64,000 nucleotides of DNA, from assembly GCA_021325385.1 (NCBI GenBank), contig JAJPHH010000189.1:1-64000 (forward strand), written 5' to 3'. Made by a program: the position numbers and the translations under genes. Shown piece by piece: positions 52,842 to 61,715 of the stretch (its first letter is position 1; the number at the start of each line of letters is the position of its first letter). The DNA comes from Alphaproteobacteria bacterium (lineage in GTDB: Bacteria; Pseudomonadota; Alphaproteobacteria; Rhizobiales; Beijerinckiaceae). Under the pieces are notes generated by a model. That model did not search any database, was not told the origin of the DNA, and was given only the letters and a program-made list of their open reading frames with translations.

Positions 52842-53884
52842 GACAAGCCGTAGAGTTTGGCCATGTCGGCGTCCTTCGCGGCGACTTGCCGGGCGAGGTC
52901 GACCAGGACCTTGGCCTGCTTCCAGGTGGCGTCGTCCTGCATCTTGCCGTCGATCATGACTGCGCCTGATCCGTCGGGCATGGCGGCGAGAATCTTCTGG
53001 GCGAAGCCGACTTCGGCCGGGTCGGGCGAAAAGACCTTCTGGGCGAGCGCAATCTGGCTCGGATGCAAGGTCCAGGCGCCGGCGCAGCCGAGGAGGAACG
53101 CGTTGCGGAATTGCGCCTCGCAGGCTTCCGGATCGGAGAAATCGCCGAATGGTCCATAGAAAGCCTTGATCCCGTTGGCCGCGCAGGCGTCGACCATGCG
53201 GGCGATCGTATAATGCCACGGGTCTTGTTGCGCCGCGATCCGCGCGCCGCCGGCCGCGCTCGGATCGGCGAGAACGCGATAATCCGGATGGCCGCCGCCG
53301 ACCCGGGTCGTCTTCATCGCGCGCGAAGCGGCGAGGTCCGCCGGCCCGAGGCTCATCCCGTGCAGGCGCGGCGACGAGGCGGCTATATCTCCGACATTCT
53401 TGACGCCCTGCGCGGTCTCGAGGATCGCATGGATCAAAATCGGCTTTTTCAAGCCGTAGCGCGCCTCGAGCAGAGCGAGATATTGGTCGACGAAATGGAT
53501 GTCCCAATCGCCTTCGATTTTCGGGATCATCAGCACGTCGAGCTTATCGCCGACTTCGCCGACGAGCCGCGTCAGATCGTCGACGATCCAGGGCGAATTT
53601 AGCGCGTTGACGCGGGCCCAAAGGCCCGTCGCGCCGAAATCCGTCGCCTGGGCCATGGCGATGAAGCCGTCCCGCGCCGCCTGCTTGGCATCGATCGGCA
53701 CCGCGTCTTCGAGATTGCCGAGCACGACGTCGACCTGCGCTGCGATCTCCGCCGCCTTGGCGCGCATCTTTTCGACATGGGGAGGGATGAAATGGATCAT
53801 CCGCTCGAGCCGGACCGGCAATTCGCGCAGCGGCGCGGGCGCGCCGATCGCCAGCGGCTCGAAGAATTTGCGAGGGGCTTTCAT
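52838..53884 (-). CDS. HpcH/HpaI-CitE type lyase (malyl/citramalyl-CoA lyase-like)
   Basis: A 348-residue TIM-barrel lyase. GNLEDAVP (with metal-binding acid near D60), [80 protein letters not shown] are the segments of the malyl-CoA/citramalyl-CoA lyase group. It cleaves or forms C-C bonds of hydroxyacyl-CoA esters. With the hydratase downstream it may act in a short-chain CoA-ester pathway such as methylmalyl- or citramalyl-CoA; the exact ester is not known. Confidence 0.92.
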   Translation of the reverse strand: MKAPRKFFEPLAIGAPAPLRELPVRLERMIHFIPPHVEKMRAKAAEIAAQVDVVLGNLEDAVPIDAKQAARDGFIAMAQATDFGATGLWARVNALNSPWIVDDLTRLVGEVGDKLDVLMIPKIEGDWDIHFVDQYLALLEARYGLKKPILIHAILETAQGVKNVGDIAASSPRLHGMSLGPADLAASRAMKTTRVGGGHPDYRVLADPSAAGGARIAAQQDPWHYTIARMVDACAANGIKAFYGPFGDFSDPEACEAQFRNAFLLGCAGAWTLHPSQIALAQKVFSPDPAEVGFAQKILAAMPDGSGAVMIDGKMQDDATWKQAKVLVDLARQVAAKDADMAKLYGLS

Positions 53885-54079
53885 GGCGCGCTCCGGATGC
53901 TGCGGCGCAATAGAGCCGATCGGGAGGCCGAGGGCAATCGGGATCGCTTCGATCAGCCGCTGGCGAAACGGGGGTTTGCGCCGCCTTTCGGGATTATTCG
54001 ACTGGATAGGTCGAACGAGCCGGCTTCGAACTCGCCAATCAGCGGCTCGGCGGCCATAAGGCGGCGAAGAGCCGCCGAG

Positions 54080-55534
54080 TCAAGGAAAACGAAGGCTCGT
54101 CACCCCGACGTCGATCTCGCGCGAGTCACGGGCTTTTCCGCGCGGCGCAGATTCTGCGGATATCAGCTTGCCGATGACGCGCTCGATATGCCGGACTATG
54201 TCCGGCGCGCCGGTCATCTCGCCAAAGCTGCCTCGCGTCATCGGACCGATGGCGAACAAACCCCTCTGCGGATCGCCTTCCCCGTCACGAACCCGGCCGA
54301 GGGGATCGACGTCCAGGCCGAGGCCGACCTCGTCCATTCGCGCTAAGCCGCGATCAAGCAAATTGGCGAAGAGCGGATCTGCGCGAAGGTCCTTGGCTGG
54401 CCCGACACAGAGAATGATAGAATCATAGGCGCGCCAGATCGAAGCGCCGCCTCGCATGCGCAAGTTCGCGTCAAGGGCGCCGTGCCGAGAATCCAGCGAG
54501 ATCAGACCGGCTCGCTCGATCGTCAATGATTTGCGCGCAAGAGCACGCTCAATGGAAACGGCCGCTTGCGGCGATATCCGGAACCGGTGAACCTCCCAAA
54601 AAGGCAGAAGTCGGCGCGCCGCTCGCCGACGCTCAGCGGCAGGCAGCGCCGGCCAAATTTCGGGCAGCCGAACGCGTAGAGCGTCGACGACCGACTGCCA
54701 GTCCGCCTTGCCGGGGCATTGGCGAACCCGTCGTCGGATCAATCGAAGCAATTCGAGCGCCGTCTGAGGCGGCGCTTCGCCATCGAGGAGGTCGAGGTCG
54801 ACAAAGAGGCCGTGGCGGCGGGGCAGAAGCCCGTGACGGGACACCGCCTTTATGGGTCCTTCATGACCGGCTCGGTCGAGCGTGGCGACGACGTCGGCCA
54901 TCGTCAGGCCTGTTCCAACGATCAGCACGCGATCGCGCCTCTGAATCCTGTCGAGCGCCCCGGGCGCCCATGGATTGAGGACAAGGCCTCGATGCCGCAG
55001 CGCGCCGGCGCTGATCGGGCAGGGGGCGCCGGCGGAGTGGCCGGTGCAAAGGGCGACGGCGTCGGCCGTCAGGGAGACGCCATCGGACAGATCGATGCGC
55101 CAGATCGAAGTCTCGCGGCGGAGCGCGATAGCCTTGGCTCGACGGCGTCGCATCTCGACGACGAATCGGCTTCGCGCGAGGACGCAATTCAGACTGTCCG
55201 CCACGTAATCGCCGAAAGCGCTTCGCGGGACGTAGTGTCGCCCGAACTCGTCCGTGCTTTCCCGGTCAGGCAGGCGCCCATGGTCGAAGAGCCAACGCGT
55301 GAAGTGAGTCGGATCTTCTCTGAACAGGCTCATCCGATCACTGGGGACATTAATGCGATGCGCCTGATCAGACGCTCCATAAGCGGCGCCATATCCCAGT
55401 CGCGCTGCAGGCTCGATCATCTCGATCGAGAGCGGCCGCACGCTTGCTTTCGCGGCGTAGATCGCTAGCGCGGCGCCGGTAAACCCGCCGCCGATAATGG
55501 CGAGGCGAAGCGGCTGATCGGAGAACGCCATCAT
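54080..55534 (-). CDS. FAD/NAD(P)-binding oxidoreductase (PF13454-type)
   Basis: A 484-residue flavoprotein. ATG 55534 overlaps the ferredoxin stop (ATGA). LAIIGGGFTGAALAIYAAK is the FAD motif; RLGYGAAYGASDQAHRINVPSDRM and RVLIVGTGLTMADVVATLDRAGHEGPIKAVSRHGLLPR give the FAD-NAD(P)-binding pattern of the FAD_NAD_binding_9 group. Function of the group is not established. Last gene of the tau-type operon; it could pass electrons from NAD(P)H to the ferredoxin and flavoprotein beside it, or the reverse (inference). Confidence 0.85.
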   Translation of the reverse strand: MMAFSDQPLRLAIIGGGFTGAALAIYAAKASVRPLSIEMIEPAARLGYGAAYGASDQAHRINVPSDRMSLFREDPTHFTRWLFDHGRLPDRESTDEFGRHYVPRSAFGDYVADSLNCVLARSRFVVEMRRRRAKAIALRRETSIWRIDLSDGVSLTADAVALCTGHSAGAPCPISAGALRHRGLVLNPWAPGALDRIQRRDRVLIVGTGLTMADVVATLDRAGHEGPIKAVSRHGLLPRRHGLFVDLDLLDGEAPPQTALELLRLIRRRVRQCPGKADWQSVVDALRVRLPEIWPALPAAERRRAARRLLPFWEVHRFRISPQAAVSIERALARKSLTIERAGLISLDSRHGALDANLRMRGGASIWRAYDSIILCVGPAKDLRADPLFANLLDRGLARMDEVGLGLDVDPLGRVRDGEGDPQRGLFAIGPMTRGSFGEMTGAPDIVRHIERVIGKLISAESAPRGKARDSREIDVGVTSLRFP

Positions 55535-55875
55535 TGCGGGTGCGGCGTGCCGTCGGGCTCGGCGAGCCGATGGCTGAGGTCGCCTTCCGTCCCACTTGCT
55601 TTCAGGCCTCGCCAGCCGAGCGCGCGGCGATAGCTTCCAAGCAAGCCTCGCGCGATCAATGCTGCTTCGTCGACCCGTTCGCGATCGTCCCTAAGCGGCG
55701 AGACGTAAAGCGCGTCCGTCGGGCAGTAGAGCTCGCAGAGAAAGCAGGTCTGGCAATCCTCCAAACGCGCGATCACAGGAATTTCGTGTGGTCTCGAATC
55801 AAAAACATTGTCTGGACACGCCTCGACGCAGGCATCGCACTTGATGCAGCGGTCTCGACTGATCAACTCAATCAT
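55531..55875 (-). CDS. 2[4Fe-4S] ferredoxin
   Basis: A 114-residue protein with two CxxCxxCxxxCP clusters: C10, C13, C16, C20 and C41, C44, C47, C51. The first half is a compact dicluster ferredoxin; residues 60-114 are an extra basic tail (ARGLLGSYRRALGWRGLKASG). Start overlaps the flavoprotein stop by 4 bp and its stop overlaps the next gene, so it is translationally coupled to both. It resembles the AprB-type partner of an AprA-like flavoprotein in layout, but lacks the long C-terminal domain of true AprB. Confidence 0.92.
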   Translation of the reverse strand: MIELISRDRCIKCDACVEACPDNVFDSRPHEIPVIARLEDCQTCFLCELYCPTDALYVSPLRDDRERVDEAALIARGLLGSYRRALGWRGLKASGTEGDLSHRLAEPDGTPHPQ

Positions 55876-57431
55876 CGCGCGCTCTCGACGGCGACCCGAT
55901 CCAGGCCACGCGCCTCGAGCCTCGCGGGCGCGCCGGGACTGAGTTGCGGATAATCGCGACGGCGATGGATGCCGCGCGTCTCGCGTCGCTCCAGCGCGCT
56001 CGCATAAATCCAGCGGGCGGCCGCCAGCATGGCCGCCGCCTCTCTGCGTCGGCGAAGCAGCCGCGCATCATGACTGGCCGGCCCCGCGGCCCTGATCGCG
56101 CGCCACGCGGCGCCTAGCCGGTCGAGCGAGCCGCGCATGGCGGCTTCATCCCGTGTGAAGTTGCGCTCAAGTGGAAACATTTCGGATTGCGCAACCCCGA
56201 TCCAAGCCGTGACGTCCTCCGGCGCAGGCGCGCCGCCCTCCAACGATCCGTCGCGCCTGGCCGGTTCAGCCCGCCGCTCATGAGCATGCGCGCCGAGTTT
56301 GGCCGAATGCGCGGCCGCAGATCGGCCAGCCCACACGCCCGACGCGATCGCCCAGGTCGAATTCGGGCCGCCGCCGCCGCTCACCGCGCCGACGACGGGT
56401 TCACGGGAGGCGGCGTCGCCGGCGGCGTAAAGTCCAGGTACGGATGTCGCGCCGTTCTTGCTGATGGCGAGACCGCCGACGCCGCGCACCGTCCCTTCAT
56501 AGCGGAGCGTGACCGGAAAGCGCTGCCGGAACGGATCGACGCCTTGCCTATCCAGCGGCAAGAAGATGTTCGGCTGGCCGCGGCGCAGTCCTTCCTGAAT
56601 CGAAGGCGTCGCTTTGTCGACAATCGCGTAAACAGGCCCCCGCGGCAAATGCTCGGCGAGAAGTTCGAATATGTCCTCTCCTTCCAGCGTCCGGCCGCTT
56701 TCGTCGCTGAACGTCGCCCAATCGTAGATAAGGTTCTTGGTCACGGTCGCGGCGACATGCGAAATCCCGTATTGCCCGGAAAACTCCATGCCTGAGAGCG
56801 CGGCGCCGGCTTCCGCCGCCATCAACAGGCCGTCGCCGGTCAGCCCATACGTGCCGAGCGCCTTGCTCATGAAGGCGCAACCGCCGGTCGCGACGACGAC
56901 GGCGCCGGCCCGCACTTGCCACGGCCCGCCCTTGCGCCCGACGCCGCGACCGCCCACGACTTCGTCGCCGCCGACGAGCAAATCCAAAGCCGGGCTGTGG
57001 TCGAGGAGCTTGACGCCGAGCTTCTGCGCCCGGCGGCGCAATATCTGCATATAGTCGGGACCGCGCAGGCTGCCGCGATAAAGAGCGCCGCGATCATCGG
57101 TTGGAAAGGCGTAACCCCAGCCGGCAAGCCTGCCAAGTTGGCTGTGGGTTTCGTCGACCATTCTCTCGACCCAATCGGGGCGAACCAGTCCAAGCCCTTT
57201 ATCGAGCCGGCGTTTGAGAACATGCTCACACGACTTACCGTCAGGCGCGACGTCGATCACCGCGGTATTGGCTGCAGCGGTCGCCCCGCTCGTGCCGACA
57301 CGGCCCTTATCCGCAAGTACGACGGAAGCGCCGCTCTCGGCCGCCGCGATCGCGGCCCAAGCGCCCGCCGGCCCGCCGCCGAGGACCAGGACGTCCGTCG
57401 TCAGCCGGATGTCGTCCGCCATAGGGCTCAC
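55872..57431 (-). CDS. FAD-dependent oxidoreductase (SdhA/AprA-like flavoprotein)
   Basis: A 519-residue protein, starting at GTG 57431 (overlapping the ridA stop) or ATG 57422. TDVLVLGGGPAGAWAAIAAAESGASVVLADKG is the FAD dinucleotide motif, followed by GTSGATAAANTAVID, GSLRGPDYMQILRRRAQKLG, VVATGGCAFMSKALGTYGLTGDG, and GLYAAGDAA near residue 340. This is the succinate dehydrogenase/fumarate reductase/APS reductase flavoprotein superfamily. It is shorter than AprA. The coupled ferredoxin suggests a two-subunit dehydrogenase or reductase. Confidence 0.88.
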   Translation of the reverse strand: MSPMADDIRLTTDVLVLGGGPAGAWAAIAAAESGASVVLADKGRVGTSGATAAANTAVIDVAPDGKSCEHVLKRRLDKGLGLVRPDWVERMVDETHSQLGRLAGWGYAFPTDDRGALYRGSLRGPDYMQILRRRAQKLGVKLLDHSPALDLLVGGDEVVGGRGVGRKGGPWQVRAGAVVVATGGCAFMSKALGTYGLTGDGLLMAAEAGAALSGMEFSGQYGISHVAATVTKNLIYDWATFSDESGRTLEGEDIFELLAEHLPRGPVYAIVDKATPSIQEGLRRGQPNIFLPLDRQGVDPFRQRFPVTLRYEGTVRGVGGLAISKNGATSVPGLYAAGDAASREPVVGAVSGGGGPNSTWAIASGVWAGRSAAAHSAKLGAHAHERRAEPARRDGSLEGGAPAPEDVTAWIGVAQSEMFPLERNFTRDEAAMRGSLDRLGAAWRAIRAAGPASHDARLLRRRREAAAMLAAARWIYASALERRETRGIHRRRDYPQLSPGAPARLEARGLDRVAVESAR

Positions 57432-57835
57432 GGTAGCGGCGCCTGATAGAGAACGAGGTCGACTTCCACGAGCGCGCCGCGGCCGAGCTTGGCGACGCCG
57501 ATCGTCGTGCGTGAGGGCGCCGCCTTGTCGTCCGAGAAATAGCGATGGTAGACTTTGTTGAAGGCGTCAAAGTCGCGCTCGAAATCGGCGAGATAGATGC
57601 GCGCGAAAACAGTGTCGGAAAGAGCGTAGCCGGCCGCTTCGACAATCGTGACAAGGTTCTCGAAAGTCTTCTCGGCCTGCGCCTCGACGCCTTCCGGAAG
57701 CGGCGCCGCGAGCGCGGCGGCGTCCGTCGGCAATTGGCCGGTCACATGGAGCCAGCCGTCCGCTTGAGTCGCGTGGTGGTATTTGACGCCACGCGGCGGC
57801 GGCGGCGCCTGGGGTACATGATGGCGTTTGATCAT
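57428..57835 (-). CDS. RidA family (enamine/imine deaminase-like) protein
   Basis: A 135-residue protein from ATG 57835. The RidA/YjgF pattern is clear: GWLHVTGQLPTDA, AEKTFENLVTIVEAAG, ARIYLADFERDFDAFNKVYHRYF and PSRTTIGVAKLGRGALVEVDLVLY with the conserved Arg and Glu. RidA proteins hydrolyse reactive 2-aminoacrylate or other imines. Placement between the ABC permease and the flavoprotein suggests it clears an imine made by oxidation of an amine substrate (inference). Confidence 0.92.
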   Translation of the reverse strand: MIKRHHVPQAPPPPRGVKYHHATQADGWLHVTGQLPTDAAALAAPLPEGVEAQAEKTFENLVTIVEAAGYALSDTVFARIYLADFERDFDAFNKVYHRYFSDDKAAPSRTTIGVAKLGRGALVEVDLVLYQAPLP

Positions 57836-57876
57836 CGGTCTCTGGCTACGTTTCGAATGGAAGATGTCGTCGGGAC

Positions 57877-58725
57877 TTACTGATGCCCCTGCCAAGGGGC
57901 GAGCGTGCGTTGGACCAGCCGTAGCCCGAGCTCCATGACGATCGCCGCCGCGGCGATGACGAGGATGCCCAATATGACCACGTCGGTGACAAGAAAATCC
58001 GCAGCGCCCTTGATCATGAAACCAAGGCCCTGGGTGGCGGCCACGAGCTCGGCGGCGACCAGAGTGGCCCAGCCGGTTCCCAAGCCGATGCGAGTCCCGG
58101 TCAGGATGCTCGGCAAAGCGTATGGCAGAAGCACAAGCAGGACGACCTGCAGACGGCTTGCGCCGAGGGAGCGCGCGGCGTTGACCATGTCACGCGATAT
58201 GGATTTCAAGCCATCGTTGGTGGCGATAAGGACCGACGGCAGGATGCCGAGAAAGATCACCAGGATTTTCGCGAACTCGCCGATGCCGAACCAGATGATC
58301 ACCAGCGGGAGGTAGGCGAGGGGAGGAATTGGCCGGTAGAACTCCAAAAGAGGCTCGACGATGCCGCGCGCGGTCTCGCTGAGGTTCATGGCGAAGCCAA
58401 GGATAACGCCAAAGACAATCGCGCCGGCGAGCGCTGCGACGACGCGGCCGAGGCTCGCGAAAAGGTGCTGCGACAGAGTGGCGTCCTGAAAGCCGTCGCG
58501 CCACACCGCAACGAACTTCGCGGCGACGGCGAGCGGCGACGGCAGGAACATCGCCGGCGCGACTTCCAGCCACGCCGCGATCCACCACAGCAAGATCATA
58601 GCGACGCAGGTCGCGACTGAGACTTTGCCGACATAGGTGAAGCGCCCACGCGCGCGTCGCGGGCCTAGGGAAAGAACGCGCAGGCTGCCCGCCCACGGCG
58701 ACTGCAATGTCCGCGATTCGCTCAT
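57877..58725 (-). CDS. ABC transporter permease, taurine/sulfonate/nitrate type (TauC-like)
   Basis: A 282-residue inner-membrane permease with six hydrophobic segments. VEPLLEFYRPIPPLAYLPLVIIWFGIGE (TauC/SsuC signature) and ARSLGASRLQVVLLVLLPYALPSILTGTRIGLG (the EAA loop) are clear. ATG 58725 overlaps the ATPase stop. Partner of the two genes upstream. Confidence 0.94.
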   Translation of the reverse strand: MSESRTLQSPWAGSLRVLSLGPRRARGRFTYVGKVSVATCVAMILLWWIAAWLEVAPAMFLPSPLAVAAKFVAVWRDGFQDATLSQHLFASLGRVVAALAGAIVFGVILGFAMNLSETARGIVEPLLEFYRPIPPLAYLPLVIIWFGIGEFAKILVIFLGILPSVLIATNDGLKSISRDMVNAARSLGASRLQVVLLVLLPYALPSILTGTRIGLGTGWATLVAAELVAATQGLGFMIKGAADFLVTDVVILGILVIAAAAIVMELGLRLVQRTLAPWQGHQ

Positions 58726-59519
58726 AGCGCGCCCTCCGCCAGCTGGCGGCTGGAGAAGACGAGCTGCTTCACCCGTTCGCGCGTGACGATGAATTCAGGT
58801 TGAGCTTTGACCTCGCCGGCCTTCGCGCCTTCCGTGAATTGCCGACCGAAGGCGAGATCGATCGAGGCGACGACGCGACCGGGGCGCGGCGACATCACGA
58901 GAAGCTTGCTTGCCATGAAGACGGCTTCGTCGATTCCGTGCGTGATGAAGAAGACGCTTTTCTTGGTTCGCGCCCAAATATCGAGGATGAGCTCTTGCAT
59001 CTGCTCGCGCGTGAGCGCGTCGAGCGCGCCCAAGGGCTCGTCCATCAGCAGAACGTCGGGATCGGCAGTCAAAGCTCTCGCCACGCCGACCCGCTGACGC
59101 ATGCCGCCGGACAATTGCCATATCCGGCGCTCCTCCATCCCTTCGAGCCCGACCAGTCGCAAGATTCCGCGGGCCCGTTGGTGACGATCCCTGCGAGGAA
59201 CGCCTTTGAGCCGCAATCCAAAGGCGACGTTGTCGATGACGTTCAGCCAGGGCATCAAGGCGCCGTGTTGGAAAACGACGCCGCGTTCGGAGCTCGGGCC
59301 TTCGATGGGACGGCCGTCAAATGTCGCAACGCCGGAAGTCGGCCGCAAAAATCCGGCCATCAGGTTGAGCAATGTCGTCTTGCCGCAGCCCGACGCGCCA
59401 AGCGCCACGACGAAACTCCCGGGTTCGATCGTCAGCGAGACGCGGTCGAGCGCGGTCACGGTTTCATCCGAGTCCGCGCCGTAGCGCACAATCACGTCTC
59501 TGATTGCGAGAGTGGTCAT
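58722..59519 (-). CDS. ABC transporter ATPase, taurine/sulfonate type (TauB-like)
   Basis: A 265-residue ATPase from ATG 59519. Walker [79 protein letters not shown] and the TauB-like end (VFFITHGIDEAVFMASKLLVMSPRPGRVV). The His-Gly-Ala (QHGALMPWLNV) is the taurine-type version of the Q-loop. Confidence 0.95.
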   Translation of the reverse strand: MTTLAIRDVIVRYGADSDETVTALDRVSLTIEPGSFVVALGASGCGKTTLLNLMAGFLRPTSGVATFDGRPIEGPSSERGVVFQHGALMPWLNVIDNVAFGLRLKGVPRRDRHQRARGILRLVGLEGMEERRIWQLSGGMRQRVGVARALTADPDVLLMDEPLGALDALTREQMQELILDIWARTKKSVFFITHGIDEAVFMASKLLVMSPRPGRVVASIDLAFGRQFTEGAKAGEVKAQPEFIVTRERVKQLVFSSRQLAEGAL

Positions 59520-59574
59520 CGCAGCGCGCCCCTGGACCAACCTCGCGCAGGCGAGGTTCGTCCCAGGCAATCTC

Positions 59575-60576
59575 TTATTGGCTGGGGGTCGTCGCGGCTT
59601 TCACGACCTCAGCGGTGATGCTTCCAGAGTAGCTCGGCAGCAAGGCTTCGACCTTCTTTTGCTCCTTCAGGAAGGCGGCCGTCGCTGCAAGGGCGTCTGC
59701 CGTTCCCTTGCCAAGGTAAGCATCCGACGCTTGTTCGTCGGCGAGAGGATAGTAGGCGCCGTCGACCTCGTCGAAAATTTCCTCCACTTTGGCGCCGTTG
59801 AAGTCTGCGATCTTCTTCGCGTTGGAAGTTCCCGCTTTGTAATCGTCCGGTTCTTTACGGAAATGGGCGTACGTGTCGAGCGTCACCTTGGTGAAAGCCT
59901 TGAGCACGGCGGGATGCGCGGCGGCGTAATCTTTCCGCGTCGCCCAAGCGACGAAAGTCGGCCCGCCAAGCTTGGCGACTTCGGCGGAGTCGATGAGGAT
60001 TTTTCCGTTCTCCTTGGCTTTCGACAGAACCGGATCCCAAACATAAGCCGCATCGATATCGCCGCGGGCGAAGGCCGCGGCGATTTCGGGCGGCTGAAGA
60101 TTGAGTACGTTGACTTTGGTCGGATCGACGCCGTCGTGCTTCAGCACATAGAGCAAGCTGTAATGGCTGGTCGAGACGAATGGCGTCGCCACTTTCTTGC
60201 CGACGAGGTCCTTGACCTCATTGACGCCCGAGCCATTGCGCACGACCAAACCTTCGGCCTTGCCGATCAGGCCGGCCAAGAGAAAGACCTCGATCGGCGC
60301 GCCGCGCGTGACCCCAGCCGCCAGCGGGCTGGAGCCGGCATAGCCGATATCGATGGCGTTGGAGGCGAGCGCGGCGACGACGCTCGCGCCGGAATCGAAC
60401 TTGCGCCATTCGATCCTGTCGCCCGTGGCTTTCTCGTAAAGTCCGTCGACGATCGCGACATGGGAAGGGTCCGGCTCGTTCTGATAGCCGATCCGAATCG
60501 TCTCCGCCGCCGCAGGCATTTGCGAGGCGACCGCCAGAAGCATGGCGCTCGCGATGAGCGTGGTCGGGTTTTTCAT
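59575..60576 (-). CDS. ABC transporter substrate-binding protein, TauA-like
   Basis: A 333-residue periplasmic binding protein. Signal peptide (MKNPTTLIASAMLLAVASQM, ending AAAET). RIGYQNEPDPSHVAIVDGLYEK, SGASVVAALASNAIDIGYAGSSPLAAG, ATPFVSTSHYSLLYVL and AYVWDPVLSK follow TauA taurine-binding proteins closely. First gene of the left operon. Its upstream gap carries the shared promoter with the right operon. Confidence 0.94.
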   Translation of the reverse strand: MKNPTTLIASAMLLAVASQMPAAAETIRIGYQNEPDPSHVAIVDGLYEKATGDRIEWRKFDSGASVVAALASNAIDIGYAGSSPLAAGVTRGAPIEVFLLAGLIGKAEGLVVRNGSGVNEVKDLVGKKVATPFVSTSHYSLLYVLKHDGVDPTKVNVLNLQPPEIAAAFARGDIDAAYVWDPVLSKAKENGKILIDSAEVAKLGGPTFVAWATRKDYAAAHPAVLKAFTKVTLDTYAHFRKEPDDYKAGTSNAKKIADFNGAKVEEIFDEVDGAYYPLADEQASDAYLGKGTADALAATAAFLKEQKKVEALLPSYSGSITAEVVKAATTPSQ

Positions 60577-60610
60577 CGGCTTCCGCCTTCGTTGGAGGGA
60601 ACTCCATCGG

Positions 60611-60691
60611 AACATAGCATATAAATTGGCTTTGTCTACAGATTTAATAGACATAGTGGAAATAGCGCATTATAACCGCGCTGTCTAAGAC
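60611..60691. promoter_or_regulatory. Bidirectional promoter with TGTCTA/TAGACA dyad
   Basis: TGTCTA (60633-60638) and TAGACA (60648-60653) form a perfect dyad with a 9 bp spacer. On the plus strand TAGACA is 17 bp before TATAAC (60671-60676), a good -35/-10 pair for the right operon. On the minus strand the other arm, also read TAGACA, is 16 bp before TATGTT, for the left operon. A further GTCTAAGAC lies at 60683-60691. The arms overlap both -35 boxes, so a bound regulator would affect both. Confidence 0.6.
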
Positions 60692-60708
60692 GGGAGAATG
60701 ATCGCCCC

Positions 60709-61710
60709 ATGTCGGATTTGGTCGAGGAGACGACAACCGCGTCGAGCGGACGCTCGACGGCGCTTGCAGCGGCGCGGCTCGCTATCGCTTTAGCGGCCGC
60801 CGCATTAGCCTTCGCCATCGCCCAGCAGCCGGCTCAAGCCGCCGGTAAGATCCTCCGCGTCGGCTATCAAAAGTACGGCACGTTCCTCCTTCTCAAGGCG
60901 CGCGGTTCATTGGAGAAGAATCTTCAGCCGCTGGGTTTTTCCGTGGAATGGACGGAATTTCCCGGCGGGCCGCAACTGCTCGAGGCGCTGAATGTCGGCG
61001 CGCTCGACTTCGGCATTACCGGCGAATCGCCGCCGATTTTCGCACAAGCGGCCGGCGCTCCGCTCGTCTATGTGGCCAACGAGCCCGAGGCGCCGTCATC
61101 GGAAGCGATTCTCGTACCGAGAGACAGCCCGATCCGCGGCGTCGCCGAGCTCAAGGGCAAAAAGGTGGCGCTCAATAAGGGCTCCAATGTTCATTACCTT
61201 CTCGTCAAGGCGCTGGAAAAGGCGGGTCTTGCTTATTCCGACATCACGCCCGTCTTCCTCAAGCCGTCGGACGCGCGCGCCGCTTTTGAGCATGGCGACG
61301 TCGATGCGTGGGCGATTTGGGATCCGTTCCAGGCGAGCGCCGAGATCGCGATCAAGGCGCGAACCTTGGTCAACGGCGAGGGACTCGTCGCCAATCGGCA
61401 GTTTTATCTCGGCGAGCGGAAATTCGTCGAAGCCAATCCGGCGGTCATCGAGGCGCTGCTCGCATCCATGAAGGAGGTCGACGCGTGGGCCAGCCGCAAC
61501 ATTGACGCCGCCGCCGCCGAGCTTAGCCCTGAAGTTGGACTTCCTCCGCCGATCCTGAGACTCGCTCTCGCGCGCGAGGCTTGGGACGTTCGCCCGATCC
61601 GTCCTGATGTGATCGTGGATCAACAAAAGATCGCCGATACTTTCCTGACGCTCGGGCTGATCCCCAGGCCGATCAAAGTCCAAGACGCCTTACTGAAGGG
61701 CGGAGGCTGA
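60709..61710 (+). CDS. ABC transporter substrate-binding protein, aliphatic sulfonate type
   Basis: A 333-residue periplasmic binding protein. The N-terminus is long, with a hydrophobic export segment at about residues 19-40 (ending AQAAGK). LRVGYQKYGTFLLLKARGSLEKNLQPLGFSVEWTEFPGGPQLLEALNVGALDFGITGESPPIFAQAAGAPLVYVANEPEAP is the SsuA pattern. The mature part is distinct from the TauA-like protein across the gap. First gene of the right operon. Confidence 0.94.
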   Translation: MSDLVEETTTASSGRSTALAAARLAIALAAAALAFAIAQQPAQAAGKILRVGYQKYGTFLLLKARGSLEKNLQPLGFSVEWTEFPGGPQLLEALNVGALDFGITGESPPIFAQAAGAPLVYVANEPEAPSSEAILVPRDSPIRGVAELKGKKVALNKGSNVHYLLVKALEKAGLAYSDITPVFLKPSDARAAFEHGDVDAWAIWDPFQASAEIAIKARTLVNGEGLVANRQFYLGERKFVEANPAVIEALLASMKEVDAWASRNIDAAAAELSPEVGLPPPILRLALAREAWDVRPIRPDVIVDQQKIADTFLTLGLIPRPIKVQDALLKGGG

Positions 61711-61715
61711 TCGCC

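Noticed and set aside
52842-53507. Long upstream extension of the enoyl-CoA hydratase frame
   Set aside because: The extra 220 codons are arginine-rich and lie across the lyase gene; the ATG at 52841 matches the family N-terminus and overlaps the lyase stop by 4 bp.
55531-57431. Calling the flavoprotein and ferredoxin true APS reductase (AprAB)
   Set aside because: Both are clearly shorter than AprA and AprB, the ferredoxin lacks the AprB C-terminal domain, and no sat or apr membrane-complex genes are present. Only a superfamily-level likeness is supported.
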